From Adiantum capillus-veneris (taxonomy: Eukaryota > Streptophyta > Polypodiopsida > Polypodiales > Pteridaceae): 64,000 bases of DNA. Location: the NCBI GenBank assembly GCA_014529385.2, contig CM043958.1, positions 87,460,525-87,524,524 of the forward strand. The letters run 5' to 3'. The stretch's first letter is position 1. Each line of letters begins with the position of its first letter. Shown one piece after another: positions 23,741 to 35,189 of this stretch. The notes under the pieces are model-generated. The model searched no databases, had not been told where the DNA came from, and saw only the letters and a program-made list of their open reading frames with translations. Made by a program: the position numbers and the translations under genes.

Positions 23741-25496
23741 AATACTATATTTAGCATTCAAAAATTGCATAAAAACCTGAGAGCAAAGCATACTATCGCA
23801 AGGTCTCTGCACTCTTGGCACTCTCAACAACTACTGCGGCAATTGTGCACGCACACACAAGCCATGCACACAACTGGGACACAATTGTAAGCCCATTTTC
23901 AACTGCACCAAAAGAGCATCTAAACGCTATAGTACTACTAGAACCCCGCTCTCAACATCATTCATAGTAACACTAAGAGCTTGAAACGTTATTTATACTC
24001 CTTTAATTGTGCGTAAAATCTGCTCATAGCAACCACCAACACTATCTGTGCATCTCTAAGGAGTAAACCCAACAAAATCGCATACACCAGTGATTTACCA
24101 CTGATTGGTGAGCAATTACAACATCAAGGAAAGCTACACCTACACATTCAAAGCCACCCAAGGCAACAACGCAACTAGTAGATACAACAAACCGACGATA
24201 TGCATGAAAAGTAACAACCAGGTTCGATTAGCAATTGTTAATAGAAAAGGTGTTTTTAATACAATCAAAGCTAGTTTTTTGATTGGTTTGATTAAATAAC
24301 TTGAGGCATATATACAGAGTTTTTTAGGTGTCTAAGGACTAACAACTGGTTTTTGAATTAGCAATTATGTTTTTTTTCTCGGCATGTTAATTGAAGTTCT
24401 TCTTTTTGACTTGAGGCATATTAACTAATTTTACATAGAGAGGACCATGCTCAACATACATAATAAGTTTTTTAAAGAAAAGCATTAACATGCGGTATTT
24501 TTTGCATTCTATCCTTCTTAAATTGGTTATACACAACTCAATGTGCTTGAGGTGCAACCATACACAATAATCCACCAAGTGGATCTTACATCAGTCTCTA
24601 TTTTATAGGAATACTAAAAAAATATAGACAAAAAAGTAAGGCCTCAGATTAACACATGCATAACACATTAGAGACACGGAATAAAGCATACACACATAAA
24701 CATAACGGCCAATAGATGAACACTAGCGTAGGGGAACAATACCAAATCACCCACTTAAACAATTGTCTTATGGATATCGGTGTCAGCATTCTTTATTATA
24801 AAAACTATGCAACATCATATACCCTGATAATAGGATAGTCTCTACCCATGTGAATTTAGCTACTCCTTGAAGTAATAATTAATTTTGGATGTACCTAGCC
24901 TAGACCCACAAAGTGTACTAGTCTTGTTCATCAAAGCTTTTTACCAATAAAAAAAACCAATGGAGATGAAAAAGGTTGATGACACAACAAACTGATTTAA
25001 ATACTTACCATCTGGAAAACTACGCCCCTTTGTTATACGTGATTTCCCCGTGGGTTGTAAACCATTATATCCTCATAAACCCACAAAACCCATAATTAAG
25101 AGGGTATTACCCTACCGCAAGGCAAAAAAGTCTACCCCCTAATGTATACAAGGAGAGTGAGTGAGTGTAGGGCTATGTGAGAGCCATAACAAGCAGAATA
25201 GACTACTTGAATACCTATCTTCCCATCAAAGATAGCCCAAGGTATAACTTGATATCTGTGTTGGATGGTGGCAGGTATAGGTCTATTCTCTCATGTTCTA
25301 GGAGCTTGTTCAGTCTCCTACATAGGCTTGGTTGTATCAAAAATTAAATAAAAGTTTTTTTGGTCCATTTATTGAATATTCTTTTTTAACAACATTGTCT
25401 GCTTCAAGGATGTAAACTTATATATTGATGTCTATGTCAATAATCGGTATATGGTTCTATATTGAAGGAAGGTTTCCACTAGCTCCAAACGCACTC
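23741..25496. other. Non-coding, AT-rich
   Basis: Nothing recognised. Open frames are short and lack known motifs. Confidence 0.4.
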
Positions 25497-25530
25497 TCTC
25501 TCTCCCTCTCTCTCTCTCTCCCCCCTTCTC
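25497..25530 (+). repeat. (CT)n-rich tract
   Basis: CT units with CCCT and CCCCC interruptions. A (TG)n run of about 9 units follows at 25664-25682. Confidence 0.85.
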
Positions 25531-26039
25531 TCTCTGTACTTGGTGGCACTGCTGCACCATTCACCTAATGAGGTCGGGCCCACCTTACAACTGTGAAGGA
25601 AGGTGCTACCTGCTCCAAAACCTATAAAAAGGTGAGCTTAACATGCTCACTTAGCATTGGTAGTTGTGTGTGTGTGTGTGTGTACTTGGGTGTAGTAGTC
25701 TGTACATTAGGATTGTATACGTCTTTTCCTACAAAGGGGTAGTGTTAAGTATTGGATCTATGGCAAAGGGCAAGGAGAAGCACGCCATTGTGGAGCTGGC
25801 CGCTCTGACTGAACCTCAGGTGATTTTTGGCATCAAAATGGACTGCTGTCTACTGACCGTTTGATGGGTTGTAATTCTCTAGTTGGTATTCCTCATGCAT
25901 ATGCCGGGAGAGGTACTTGAATGGCAACTTTTGCTGTACCATTTTTGTATTTATTGCACTGGTCGGTTTTACTCACCTTGTGAGTTAGGAATGGGTGTTA
26001 AATGGCTTATCTGCACCCTTTCGTGTTTGTAGCTTTGGG

Positions 26040-26614
26040 TTATAACTTCCTTTTTAGGCTAGGGATGTCTGTCAATACATTTCTACGGTTTGTCATAAGC
26101 ATATAAAGTATCATTGGTAAATTGTATCCTCTTTCAAACACTGGATAATGGTAACCATGGTTGTGTGTTTTTTTTAAAAAAAAAAAAGGGGGTGTAAGGA
26201 TAGAAATTTTGCTTAAATTTTTGATGTATGACCCTTTATAGTGGGGTTGACCCACTTATGGGGTGTAAAATAGATGCCTGTATGTTTTGATAAGGCTGTC
26301 ATGGCGGTTATACTTTGGTGGTTGTACCTCTGGGTTGGTTGTCGAGCTGACTATTCTAGTCAGATACGGTCCTTTCTGTTTGTTTATTGATCTTGGGCAA
26401 AATGGCTTAAATGGGCCGTATGAATGGTTGGAAATGATGGCTGGTGGCCGAATATGGTTATGGTTAGGATGATTTGTGGAATATGGTAATTGTGGCTGCT
26501 CATGAGGCCGTATGTGGTTTGTCATAGGCATGTAAATAAAGCATTGGAAGGTGGTACTCTCTTTCATTTACTGGATAATGAATGCAGTGATTGTGGGGTC
26601 TCTCTTAAAAAAAA

Positions 26615-26646
<32 letters not shown>

Positions 26647-26790
26647 CTATGAATTGGTGTTCTTCTTAAAATACCTGGTGAATGACCCTATATGATGGGG
26701 CGGATATACTTGAGGGTGTAAGACAATGGCCTATAATTTCAGTAAGGCTGCCATTGTGGTATACTTCTGTTGTTGAGACTATGGATTGTT
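26040..26790 (+). repeat. Diverged tandem duplication, offset about 430-440 bp
   Basis: Landmarks GGTTTGTCATA(A/G)GCAT, CACTGGATAATG or TTTACTGGATAATG, a purine run, GTATGACCCT or AATGACCCTATA, GGGGTGTAA or GGGTGTAAGA, and AAGGCTGTCAT or AAGGCTGCCAT appear in the same order at about 26087-26320 and 26517-26770. In the second copy the AAAAGGGGG run has become a poly-G tract at 26615-26646. Confidence 0.75.
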
Positions 26791-27955
26791 TATCAAGAAT
26801 ACCTTTCTTGCCGTTTTTGTGTTGTGTATTTAAAGTTTTGGCAGGATTGCACATATTTGCCGAGTATGATTGGTTGGAAACTTGGTTATGATTGAAGGTG
26901 GCTGTTGTGTTGGGTTAGGGTATATGGTTGTATATGGGCTGACTCTTGTGGCCATAAGTGGCTACTTATTGCATCATTATTATGGACCTTGGCAGCACAC
27001 ACTTTTGGAACATTTGAGGAAATATGGAATAACACATCTATATGGACTATGAATTAGGGTATTAGTACTCATACTTATTACCTTACATTTGGCTTTCATA
27101 TCCGACTAAGGGGGTGTAGGACTTACTTACTTAATGTCCTTTTATGTTACACGCGACTCCAAAGTATAGATTGATTGCATGTATGAGCACTGAAACTGAC
27201 CCAGAAAAAATAGCGGCCATTAATTCCAAACTCTGTAAAGTCCAAAAATAGGTATATGTGGCCCACTTTGAGGCTAAAATGCCTCATAAAACTCGTCTCC
27301 GGCCTTATCTCATGAGAGCTTGTAAAGCACAAGGGGATTCATATGGTTTTTCCCCTTGTAAACGATTTTCTCGGAATATATGACTTTCTTATTATTTGTC
27401 TTTGAAAGCAATCTAGTTGGGTGACATCTATAACATGTGGGATACCCATACATCACCTGCATATGGTGCCAATGCTAACTAAATGTTGTGTTGTTTCCAT
27501 GGTTGCAGGTGAGGGTTACCTTCTCAACTATGGTTTTCAAAGTTCCCTGGCTTGAAGATGACGGACTTATATATCTTTAGGCTCTTAATTCTCCTATACT
27601 TGTGTATAAAGTCTATTCTATACTATGAATGGGAGTCATACCACCTTTTCATTGACATAGTTTCTAGTGTCTTTTGTAATTTGAAAGGATTCTTTGGTGT
27701 TTTATGCTATAATTGTTATTGGAACACACACACACCTAGCACCAAGAGTAGTATTGATACTACTCAAAGACCTAGTTTCTATATTTTATCCCTCAACTTC
27801 TGTCCTAGATAGAATTAAGTGGGACCGACCCCTGTGGAATGAGGTTCTCTTCACACGACCCTTATAGGTTTTCGTGGTCGGTTGAAGACTAAAGAGGCTA
27901 CCAATTCTTACAATTAGTTGTTTATTTTCAAGTTCTTAGATGCATTCATGACCCT
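26791..27955. other. Non-coding sequence
   Basis: The stretch before the Penelope-like element. No recognisable motif. Confidence 0.4.
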
Positions 27956-30720
27956 TTGGCATTTGAATTAATAGCAGAAGCTTATGCTAATCTAGCCAAC
28001 TCCTTTGTTCAAACTATGTCGTTTGATAAGTGTGTTCATATCCTCACCCAACTTGTTAACAACTCTAAAGAAGGGGTAGAAGGTCTGCCTGAATTCATAG
28101 AGAACATTCCCACTCTGACTCTTGATCACAAAGGAGAGTTAGCCAAATTCTCCTATGAAGGCGCTGAACTGACCAACTACTTGCGCAATTTATGTGGTCT
28201 CATCCCTGGGTTTGTTTTAGCTCCTTCAATTCCGGTACAAATTGTATCCAACAACTTATTTTGTAGGGACCCCTTGTCCCTAGATGCTGTCAAAGCCTTT
28301 CAAAGAGAGATGTGTTCTCTCATTGACACCTCGCTTATGTAAATGGTACCTAAAGTCTCCCGGGTTTTTTCCTTCTTACCTTCCAAACAAGTTGAAATGT
28401 ATCCCTTGGTGTGGACCATCACCTTTGGGCCCTTCCCAATAAAGGCTGTTTAGATCCTATCTCTATTGAAACCTGGGTCTTTTTAGCTAATCTTTCGGCA
28501 TCTTCAATAGAAGAATCATGACTCAAAGTATTAAGAGGCATCCAGTCTCTTGATAAGGGTGACCTTATTAAAGCTCCTTTCACTATGCGGTTTCTTGATA
28601 TACAAAGAAATGTGGCTCAAACACTGGTTTGTATGTACGTACCAAGGGCTTGATGGAGTTCTCCAAAAGTAGCTTTGAGTACTACACTGAGTCTATTTGG
28701 AACATTTACAGGTCCTATGTCAAATGTGCTTTGTCGATTTCTTGACCCTAAGGCTTCTTGCGAATCAAGCATTATCTGGTTTGATCATGCTATATGGTAT
28801 GCCCTCAACAACTTGCATCTCATGTTTCTTGACACTCCTTCTACTCACTACCTCTCCCTTTTCTGCTCTTGGCTTGGAGGCCAAGCCAAGGAACTTGTGC
28901 TAGCTCAGATGGCTTTTATTCAATTTCGCACCCTTATGCTCTCTCTTCTCAAAGAGCTGGCGGCAAAAAAACCTAGGCTTCTTTTGACTACGTATGGTAA
29001 CTATCTTGGTATTAAAAGCCTTCTTGGCTTGCTAAAGCCTAATATGGATGCTGAAGATTCCCCTATTCTTAAAAGACCCAATTCTCTCATATCCCCCACT
29101 TCTTTGTACACATCATTTTTGACTCTAGCCTCTTCTTCTGCTGAGTCTTATGGAGGGAGAGGGAAAGCAAGAAGCATGATCAAAGGGAGAGGCAGAGGGT
29201 ATCCTGTCAAACACTTGTTGGATTTGTAATGCAGGTACTCTATAATGGGGTTGGCAGAATGCATCTTATATCTCATGAAGAAAATGGACATGAAATTTTT
29301 GTTCATTGCGTCTTTGCCAACAAAATTGTAGAATTCTTTTCACCTCGTTTTATATTTAACAAATGCTTTCTCTCTACCTTTGGTAATTTGGATCTACTAA
29401 GCCAAGTTAAGATAGGATGGAGATTTATTGAATCTTTACTACATCTGGTATACTCTAATGAGTTTCTTAGGAAGGGGAAACCCTTGGCATGTGATTGTCA
29501 TTTATGGGGTGGGTTTACATTGGATTTTTGCATTCTTGGAAAGCATGTATGTACCACGGATCTATCTATTATTGAGAATAGCTCTATAAGATGCCTCCTT
29601 TCCAAAGGCCTCAATGACATACCTCCTCTACCACTTAATCCTCACATTGCTTCAAAATCACTTACTAAATGTCTGGCCGACTTGGTCCGTAAACTCCAAT
29701 TGGAGTTATCAATTCAACATGGATTGAATAAAACATTGGTGGTAGTCTTTACAAGACTAGTTTCACAACTTCCACATGAGTGGTTACATACTGAGTCTAC
29801 ATGGCTTTCCACTGATTTTTCTCTAGCCTTTGGCAAGCTTAAATCAAAATGGTTCATTTTTGGTTTAGATAAAGAATCTAACACAGCATCTGTTATCTAC
29901 AAAAAGCTTTCCTTTGAAGCAGCTGAAAACCCCCTCAAAAAGTGGCAAGTTCTGCTACATTGAAGAAGAGCTGGATATTATTATCCAGAGGACATGCAAA
30001 AGTATGACTGAATTAGGATTTCAGGGCCAAACTTCCCATCCTATTTTCAACTTTTAAAAGTCATAAAATTAAATTTTGATGGATCTCAAATGCTTCCAAT
30101 TGGATTTTCTCCGATATTACGAAACATGTCAGTGAAGGACTCAATTTGATATGCGATGAGGTCAAAAACATATGTGCTATTAAAAGGGAAGATGTTATGC
30201 GCTTCTCAAAGGTAGACATCCAACCTTTTTGGGTAATTGGTAATGCATCTAATGTAATCTTAAACCACCCATCTGCCATTTATTCAGTATATACAGCTGA
30301 TATTACCCAATGCTATGAAAATATCCCTCTAGTAGGTGAATATGGTCTCATAAATGTATTGAGTTTTCTCATAGACTTGGCCTTCTCCAATAAAGCCAAA
30401 GAAGGGTTTTCTGGCTTGTTCTTTCTTAAGATAGCTAGGTGGGTAAAGAAACTAAGCAAGGCCTCTCCTCTTCACATGAATAGTATGCAGTTTCAAAATG
30501 ATGATTCAATGGTTTCTGAACCACTGCTATGTTGTACTTGGTAATTGTTGCTTTTGTCAAACGTGTGGCATTCCTATGGGATTCTCTTGTTCTCCTGCTA
30601 TGCGTAACCCTTAATTATTATATTTTAAATATAAATGGATTATTAGGCATACTTCCAATGCGGATGGGCTATCTTTGCTTATAAAGTGTAATCACACTTT
30701 TAGATTGATTTTAGATGGTA
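27956..30720 (+). pseudogene. Decayed Penelope-like (endonuclease-lacking type) reverse transcriptase
   Basis: Successive plus-strand frames (27956-28342, 28675-29229, 29229-29963, 30023-30544, then to about 30720) read as one decayed protein. The first part has no domain I know. At about 29595 comes CLLSKGLNDIPPLPLNP. At 30026-30110 comes a finger-domain-like LPILFSTFKSHK, with WISNA after one TGA. Motif A is TADITQCYENIPL near 30293-30331 and motif B is GIPMGFSCSPAM near 30567-30602. I associate that motif B form, DITxCYxxIP and the WIxNA element with endonuclease-deficient Penelope-like elements of the Athena/Coprina group rather than with LTR or LINE enzymes. Motif C (the second catalytic aspartates) is damaged near 30695 (FRLILDG). 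No GIY-YIG domain is seen. At least four stops or frameshifts. Confidence 0.62.
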
Positions 30721-31142
30721 TTGAGGCCTCTTCACACTGAAACTATTAATTTTGTCTAAGATTCTGAAAGATAGATCTCCATTGTCATAAACATTAGATT
30801 ATGCAAAAAGTGGGACATATTAGAATTTTTAAAATTTTTAGGGATATTTTGGAGATTTTCAACAAATTTCAAGGTTATTTTGGTAATTTTCCCTAGATAA
30901 AAGGACTAAAAAGACCTAGATATTTAAGAGCAATTCAATGTACAAACCTAATAGTATAGTCAATTTAGGACTAATAATTCTTATATGTAATTTTTTAAGG
31001 AAAAGAACAAAACTATTTATTGGCATTTTTGTGAGAACCAATATTTGACAAAATCTAAGGTCTTAACTAGGGGGTTTTCACGCTCAAGAAAAAAATTGAC
31101 TTGCAATCTAGGATAGGTGAGGAATGGCACTATCATACATCT

Positions 31143-31143
<1 letters not shown>
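30721..31143. other. Non-coding sequence
   Basis: May include the 3' remnant of the Penelope-like element. Nothing definite. Confidence 0.4.
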
Positions 31144-31187
<44 letters not shown>

Positions 31188-31202
31188 TCTCTCTCTCTCC
31201 CT
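31144..31202 (+). repeat. Compound poly-C plus (CT)n tract
   Basis: About 42 C residues run into about 8 CT units. Confidence 0.93.
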
Positions 31203-32657
31203 CCATTCGCATTGAAACCGCCGATGCAAATAGAGAGATTCGTCGTCACTCTTACTTATGTTCAATGCTCCCAAAAAATAAAAAAATAGACATATTGAAA
31301 TAACAATGATGACATCTGAATTTGGTTTTCTAAAAGTTTAGAATTAAAACTGGTAACAATCATGTTTAAATTTTAATTTGTCATTGTTAGACTTTGTCTT
31401 TGACATTAGTGCTGACCAAAACTGCCTTTATGATATATTTATACTGACAACAAATTAGGGAAACCAGCTCAGCGAAAACATTTTCTGTATACAATTCCAT
31501 AAAGAGATTGTAGCTCTTTAAAACCAATTTTAATCAAACATTATTTCAAGTAATGAAATCTATACAAGTGGCGGTAATTTTACTTTTTCAATATTAGGCT
31601 CTTGGTTCAATAGCTAGGTAATAACTCTTTCTATGTGGGTGGTGGGTTGGGGGATGTCCAATATTTTAACAATTCACTTTTATAGAAACAATGGAATTGG
31701 CACATATTGTAGCCATGTCATTGCACTACCCTAAGCTCCATATTTGGAACTCAATGTGTAATGAAGCGAATTAATAGCGTGCCCCTATAAGGTCCTAAGG
31801 GTATCTATAGAGTTCATGGTACCACTATGCCCCACAATCTTAATGTTGACGTAGCAATAGCCAAGGTTACTAAGGTCCTTGAGGCGAGGCATAATAGCCA
31901 AGGTTAATGAGGTCCTTTAGATGTATATGCAGTATCCATCATTTTTCATACCATTATTTATGTGATGTGTCTAATAGTGGTTCCAATTGTTACACCCATG
32001 GGGAATGGTCTTTCAAGCCCACGGTCATGGAAAGATGAGGATGGATGGAATAGATAAACCTTGAATGGTTTGTCTTTTCTCATAATGTACCCTACCTTGT
32101 TTTCTCGGTTTAGGGCTCGCTCAAAAAATCTTGCTCGGGGTTTGGGATCCCTCTTATCTTTTGAATGGTTGAAATGATATGAAGAGATAAATAATAACAA
32201 AGAAATAGAGGTGAAAATGGTGAGTTACCATGCATGCTGGAAATAGACAAGATCTCCATAAGAGACATCTCTACACCAGAGGACATCTTTTATGATTTCA
32301 ATCAAAACATGCCATTGCACGAGGACGTATATGACGAGAATTCTAGTGCTTTAGAAGTAGAAAACCAAGTTATGGAAAAAGAGGATAAGTTTTAGGACTT
32401 ATTTTTTCAACATAAAAATGGTGCGTAGATGGAGTGAAGAACTTATTTATCTTCTCACAATCTAATAAAGAGACAACTGTAGGTCTTTAAGCAATCAAAT
32501 CTCTCTTACTTTTTCCTACACATCTCTATAAAGAGGCCTCTGATCAAATAGTGTATCTATGCATTAAGCCTAAAGAGACACCTGCCTATTTAGCCCACGT
32601 GCATATTCAAAACACTAGTCTTCAGAATAGGAAAGTGCACACTTATAAACTCATGAT
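31203..32657. other. Non-coding sequence
   Basis: A short repeat (AATAGCCAAGGTTA) near 31855-31905. No gene recognised. Confidence 0.4.
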
Positions 32658-32662
32658 GAGAG
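32658..32662. repeat. Target-site duplication, left copy (GAGAG)
   Basis: GAGAG directly precedes TGTTAGG at 32663. The same five bases directly follow TTAACA at 34275. Confidence 0.8.
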
Positions 32663-32738
32663 TGTTAGGAAATATAACTTAGCTAAGTAGATATTTGAGT
32701 AGATTACTTAATGGAGATAGATAATTTGCACAAGAGAT

Positions 32739-32815
<77 letters not shown>

Positions 32816-33388
32816 CACAATATACGTGGTTCACCCAATGTGGGCTACATCCATGGGAAAGCAGCCACTTAATGACTTTAGTACTTCAAACAAAAAGTAG
32901 GTTACAAAGGGATTATACCCTTAATGGAGCTCCCGCCTTGGTTCACTCTCACCACCTCACACCAACTTCACAATGCACCACAATGCTTCACAAATCTATT
33001 TTTGTGTGTAGAAGAGGTCTCCTTTTATAGGCCAAAAGGGCTGCCCTCTCTTATGAGAGGCAGCCATGTGTAGCCGCCCTTGTGTAGATAAGTCCAAATC
33101 GGACCCTCCAATCCGCCCATGTGTGGCCGCTTTTGAGAAGACAAGTCCGCTTTTGAATTTGGCTAGCGGCCACCGGCCATTGACTTCCGACCACCGACGA
33201 CCACCGGCCATTGACTACCGACCACCGGCCAATTGGCCAACCGACCGGTCATTTTCCAACCACTTTCCGGCCATAATATTCCAACAAAAATGAATATTGC
33301 GACGAAGCCTTGGCCGTGATAATTTTGGTTTCCAATGAGTGATTTTTATTTCCGGCGAGTAATTGGAGATCAGTCTCCATACTTAACA
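32663..33388 (-). repeat. 3' LTR of the Copia derivative (726 bp)
   Basis: Bounded by TG...CA in either orientation (TGTTAGG at 32663 and TTAACA ending at 33388). It contains a long (GA)n run. A minus-strand polypurine tract (AAGTGGGAGAT, 33389-33399) sits next to it. Confidence 0.85.
32742..32811 (+). repeat. (GA)n microsatellite inside the LTR
   Basis: About 35 uninterrupted GA units. Confidence 0.95.
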
Positions 33389-33448
33389 ATCTCCCACTTG
33401 GAGACTGATCTCCAAACCAAACTTGTGACTGCTTTCCATCCTGGCTTC

Positions 33449-34120
33449 TTATCCTTGAATGCCGATTGAAGATGAGCAAAAGCTCAACTTCTCCTTGTTG
33501 ACCACCTTTGTAAACACGTCTGCAGGATTTTCACTTGTATGCACCTTTCCTAGCTTTAGCTGTCCCTCTTCCAAAAGAGTACGTATGAAGTGATATCTCA
33601 CCTCAATGTGCTTTATCCTTGAATGAAAGGTTGAGTTCTTTGCAAGATGGATAGTGCTTTGGCTATCACTGTACAAGACACAATTGTCTTGTTTGAATCC
33701 AAGCTCTTTTAAAAATCTGTGAAGCCACAAAATATCTTTGCTTGCCTCCGTCATTGCTACATACTCTGCTTCCGTGGTAGAAAGTGAGACCACTTTCTGC
33801 AGCTTTGAAGCCTAGCTTACTGCTGTGCCTCCAACCGTGAATACATAGCCAATAGTGCTCCTTCGAGTATCTTTGTCACCTGCCATATCTGCATCAGCAT
33901 ACCCTTGAAGAAAAATATCAGTTCCTCCAAAATACAAAGCATTTGTTGTTGTCCCTTTTAGATACCTAAGTATCCACTTCACAGCTTGCCAATGCTCTTT
34001 ACCTGGGTTGTCCATGAACCTACTCACAACTCCCACTGCATGTGTAATATCTGGCCTTGTTCAGACCATAGCATACATTAGAGAACCTATCGCTGCAGCA
34101 TATGAAACTTTGCTCGAGGT
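33449..34120 (-). pseudogene. pol: Copia reverse transcriptase end and RNase H
   Basis: Minus-strand reading gives TRPDI...GVVSRFMDNPGKEHWQAV and WILRYLKGT, then the RNase H segments GYADADMAGDKDTRRSTIGY, SLSTTEAEYVAMTEASKDI and YSDSQSTIHLAKN. It continues to the C-terminal VHTSENPADVFTKVV and a stop at 33449. One nonsense codon separates the two main frames (near 33810), in the position of the conserved tryptophan of SWxSK. A second TGA precedes TRPDI near 34060. Everything upstream of this part of RT is deleted. Confidence 0.92.
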
Positions 34121-34275
34121 TGGCCGTGAAAATTTTGGTTTCCGGTGAGTGATTTTTATTTTCAGCGAGTGATTTTTCTTTACGCACAATGGCTTCTCCT
34201 CATAACGGGGGCCTTACAAATGTGTGTTCTTAATACAAAAAATTACAAGGGGTAAATCAGGATCCATACTTAACA

Positions 34276-34280
34276 GAGAG
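34276..34280. repeat. Target-site duplication, right copy (GAGAG)
   Basis: Matches 32658-32662. See the Copia derivative. Confidence 0.8.
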
Positions 34281-34489
34281 GAGCTGTGTGCCTACCAAAT
34301 ATAAAGAGCATCAGTTCACAAATATATATTAAATGTATGCAATGTAGTGTGAAACCACTGCAGGACTATGTTACTATGTTTTAAACCATAATGACACCAA
34401 AGTGGAGTAACTACATTGTAGAATATTTGAAGACTCGAACCATCTAGAATCAAATTGATTGAAATTGAAGCCTGTGACTGTGAATTTAT

Positions 34490-34870
34490 TTCTAACCATC
34501 TCTACAAAAGTGGTAAAGATGGGCAATTACGAATGTGCGCAACAAAATGTGAGTACATAGCAATAGTTGAACAAGCATATGCAAGTTAAGTAAGAGGTCA
34601 TTTTTGGCGACAAAATAACAAAAACAATAACGGTTGTTTGTATCTGGTGGCATATTTTGTTTATGGATGTTGAAGCCTATATCAAAAGATATGACAAATA
34701 TAGTGCACCAAACTACTTGCCAAACAAAATGAAATTCTTTTACAACCTACGATGGGGCGAAGAGCTTTTGCAAAATGGGGAATCAACTTTGTGGATACCA
34801 TAGCTCCACCTACCTATTGAACAAAAAGTACAAGACAAAGAACGTGAAGAAAATTGCTTCAAGGAATCGA
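34490..34870 (+). pseudogene. Gypsy integrase fragment
   Basis: Broken frames give LYKSGKDGQLRMC and EYIAIVEQAYAS (the zinc-binding N-terminal region), WWHILFMDVEAYIKRYD near 34650-34695, then WGINFVDTIAPPTY near 34770-34815. This is the order of a Ty3/Gypsy integrase zinc domain and core start. The histidines and cysteines of the zinc motif are partly lost. The fragment ends about 290 bases before an LTR-like end and the related gag. Confidence 0.65.
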
Positions 34871-35170
34871 CATCGGCTTGCTCCTTTCCTTAGTGTACAT
34901 TGGCTATTGTGAGCTACATAGAGGATGAGTTAACCCTGGTGTTAGCCATCTATATCGACCATACACAGAGCTCCATTTATAGAAATTTCTTGTAACCAAT
35001 TTTTTAATTCAATTAGCAATGTTGTTCTTGGTTTCAATTTCCAAATTGTGTAGCTTCTCTTGTGTTTTGGTTCTTCCCAATCACTCTCTCATAGCTAGAG
35101 GCTTGGTGATTTCTTGGTTTCTCTCTCTAACTGCTAAATCCCTGACATCTTTGGTGAAACTAACGTGAAG
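34871..35170 (+). repeat. Probable LTR remnant and primer-binding region of a Gypsy element
   Basis: The stretch ends in CTGACA at about 35148, followed by TCTTTGGTGAAACTAACGTG. This resembles the LTR end and primer-binding region of the TR-GAG element at 1814-1840. The left limit is not visible. Confidence 0.45.
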
Positions 35171-35189
35171 CAAGCCAGGGTGGGATTTG

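Larger units (their letters stand above)
32663..34275 (-). mobile_element. Copia deletion derivative with target-site duplication
   Basis: In minus-strand order: the start of a 5' LTR (34275 down to about 34120), a direct jump into the last part of reverse transcriptase and RNase H (34120-33449), a polypurine tract and a complete 3' LTR (33388-32663). The two LTR starts match (TGTTAAGTATGGA and, further in, CACTC...GGAAACCAAAATT and CACGGCCAA), with indels. GAGAG flanks both ends. Most of the LTR, gag, protease, integrase and most of RT have been removed between the two parts while the outer ends stayed intact. It can move only with help from a complete element. Confidence 0.88.
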
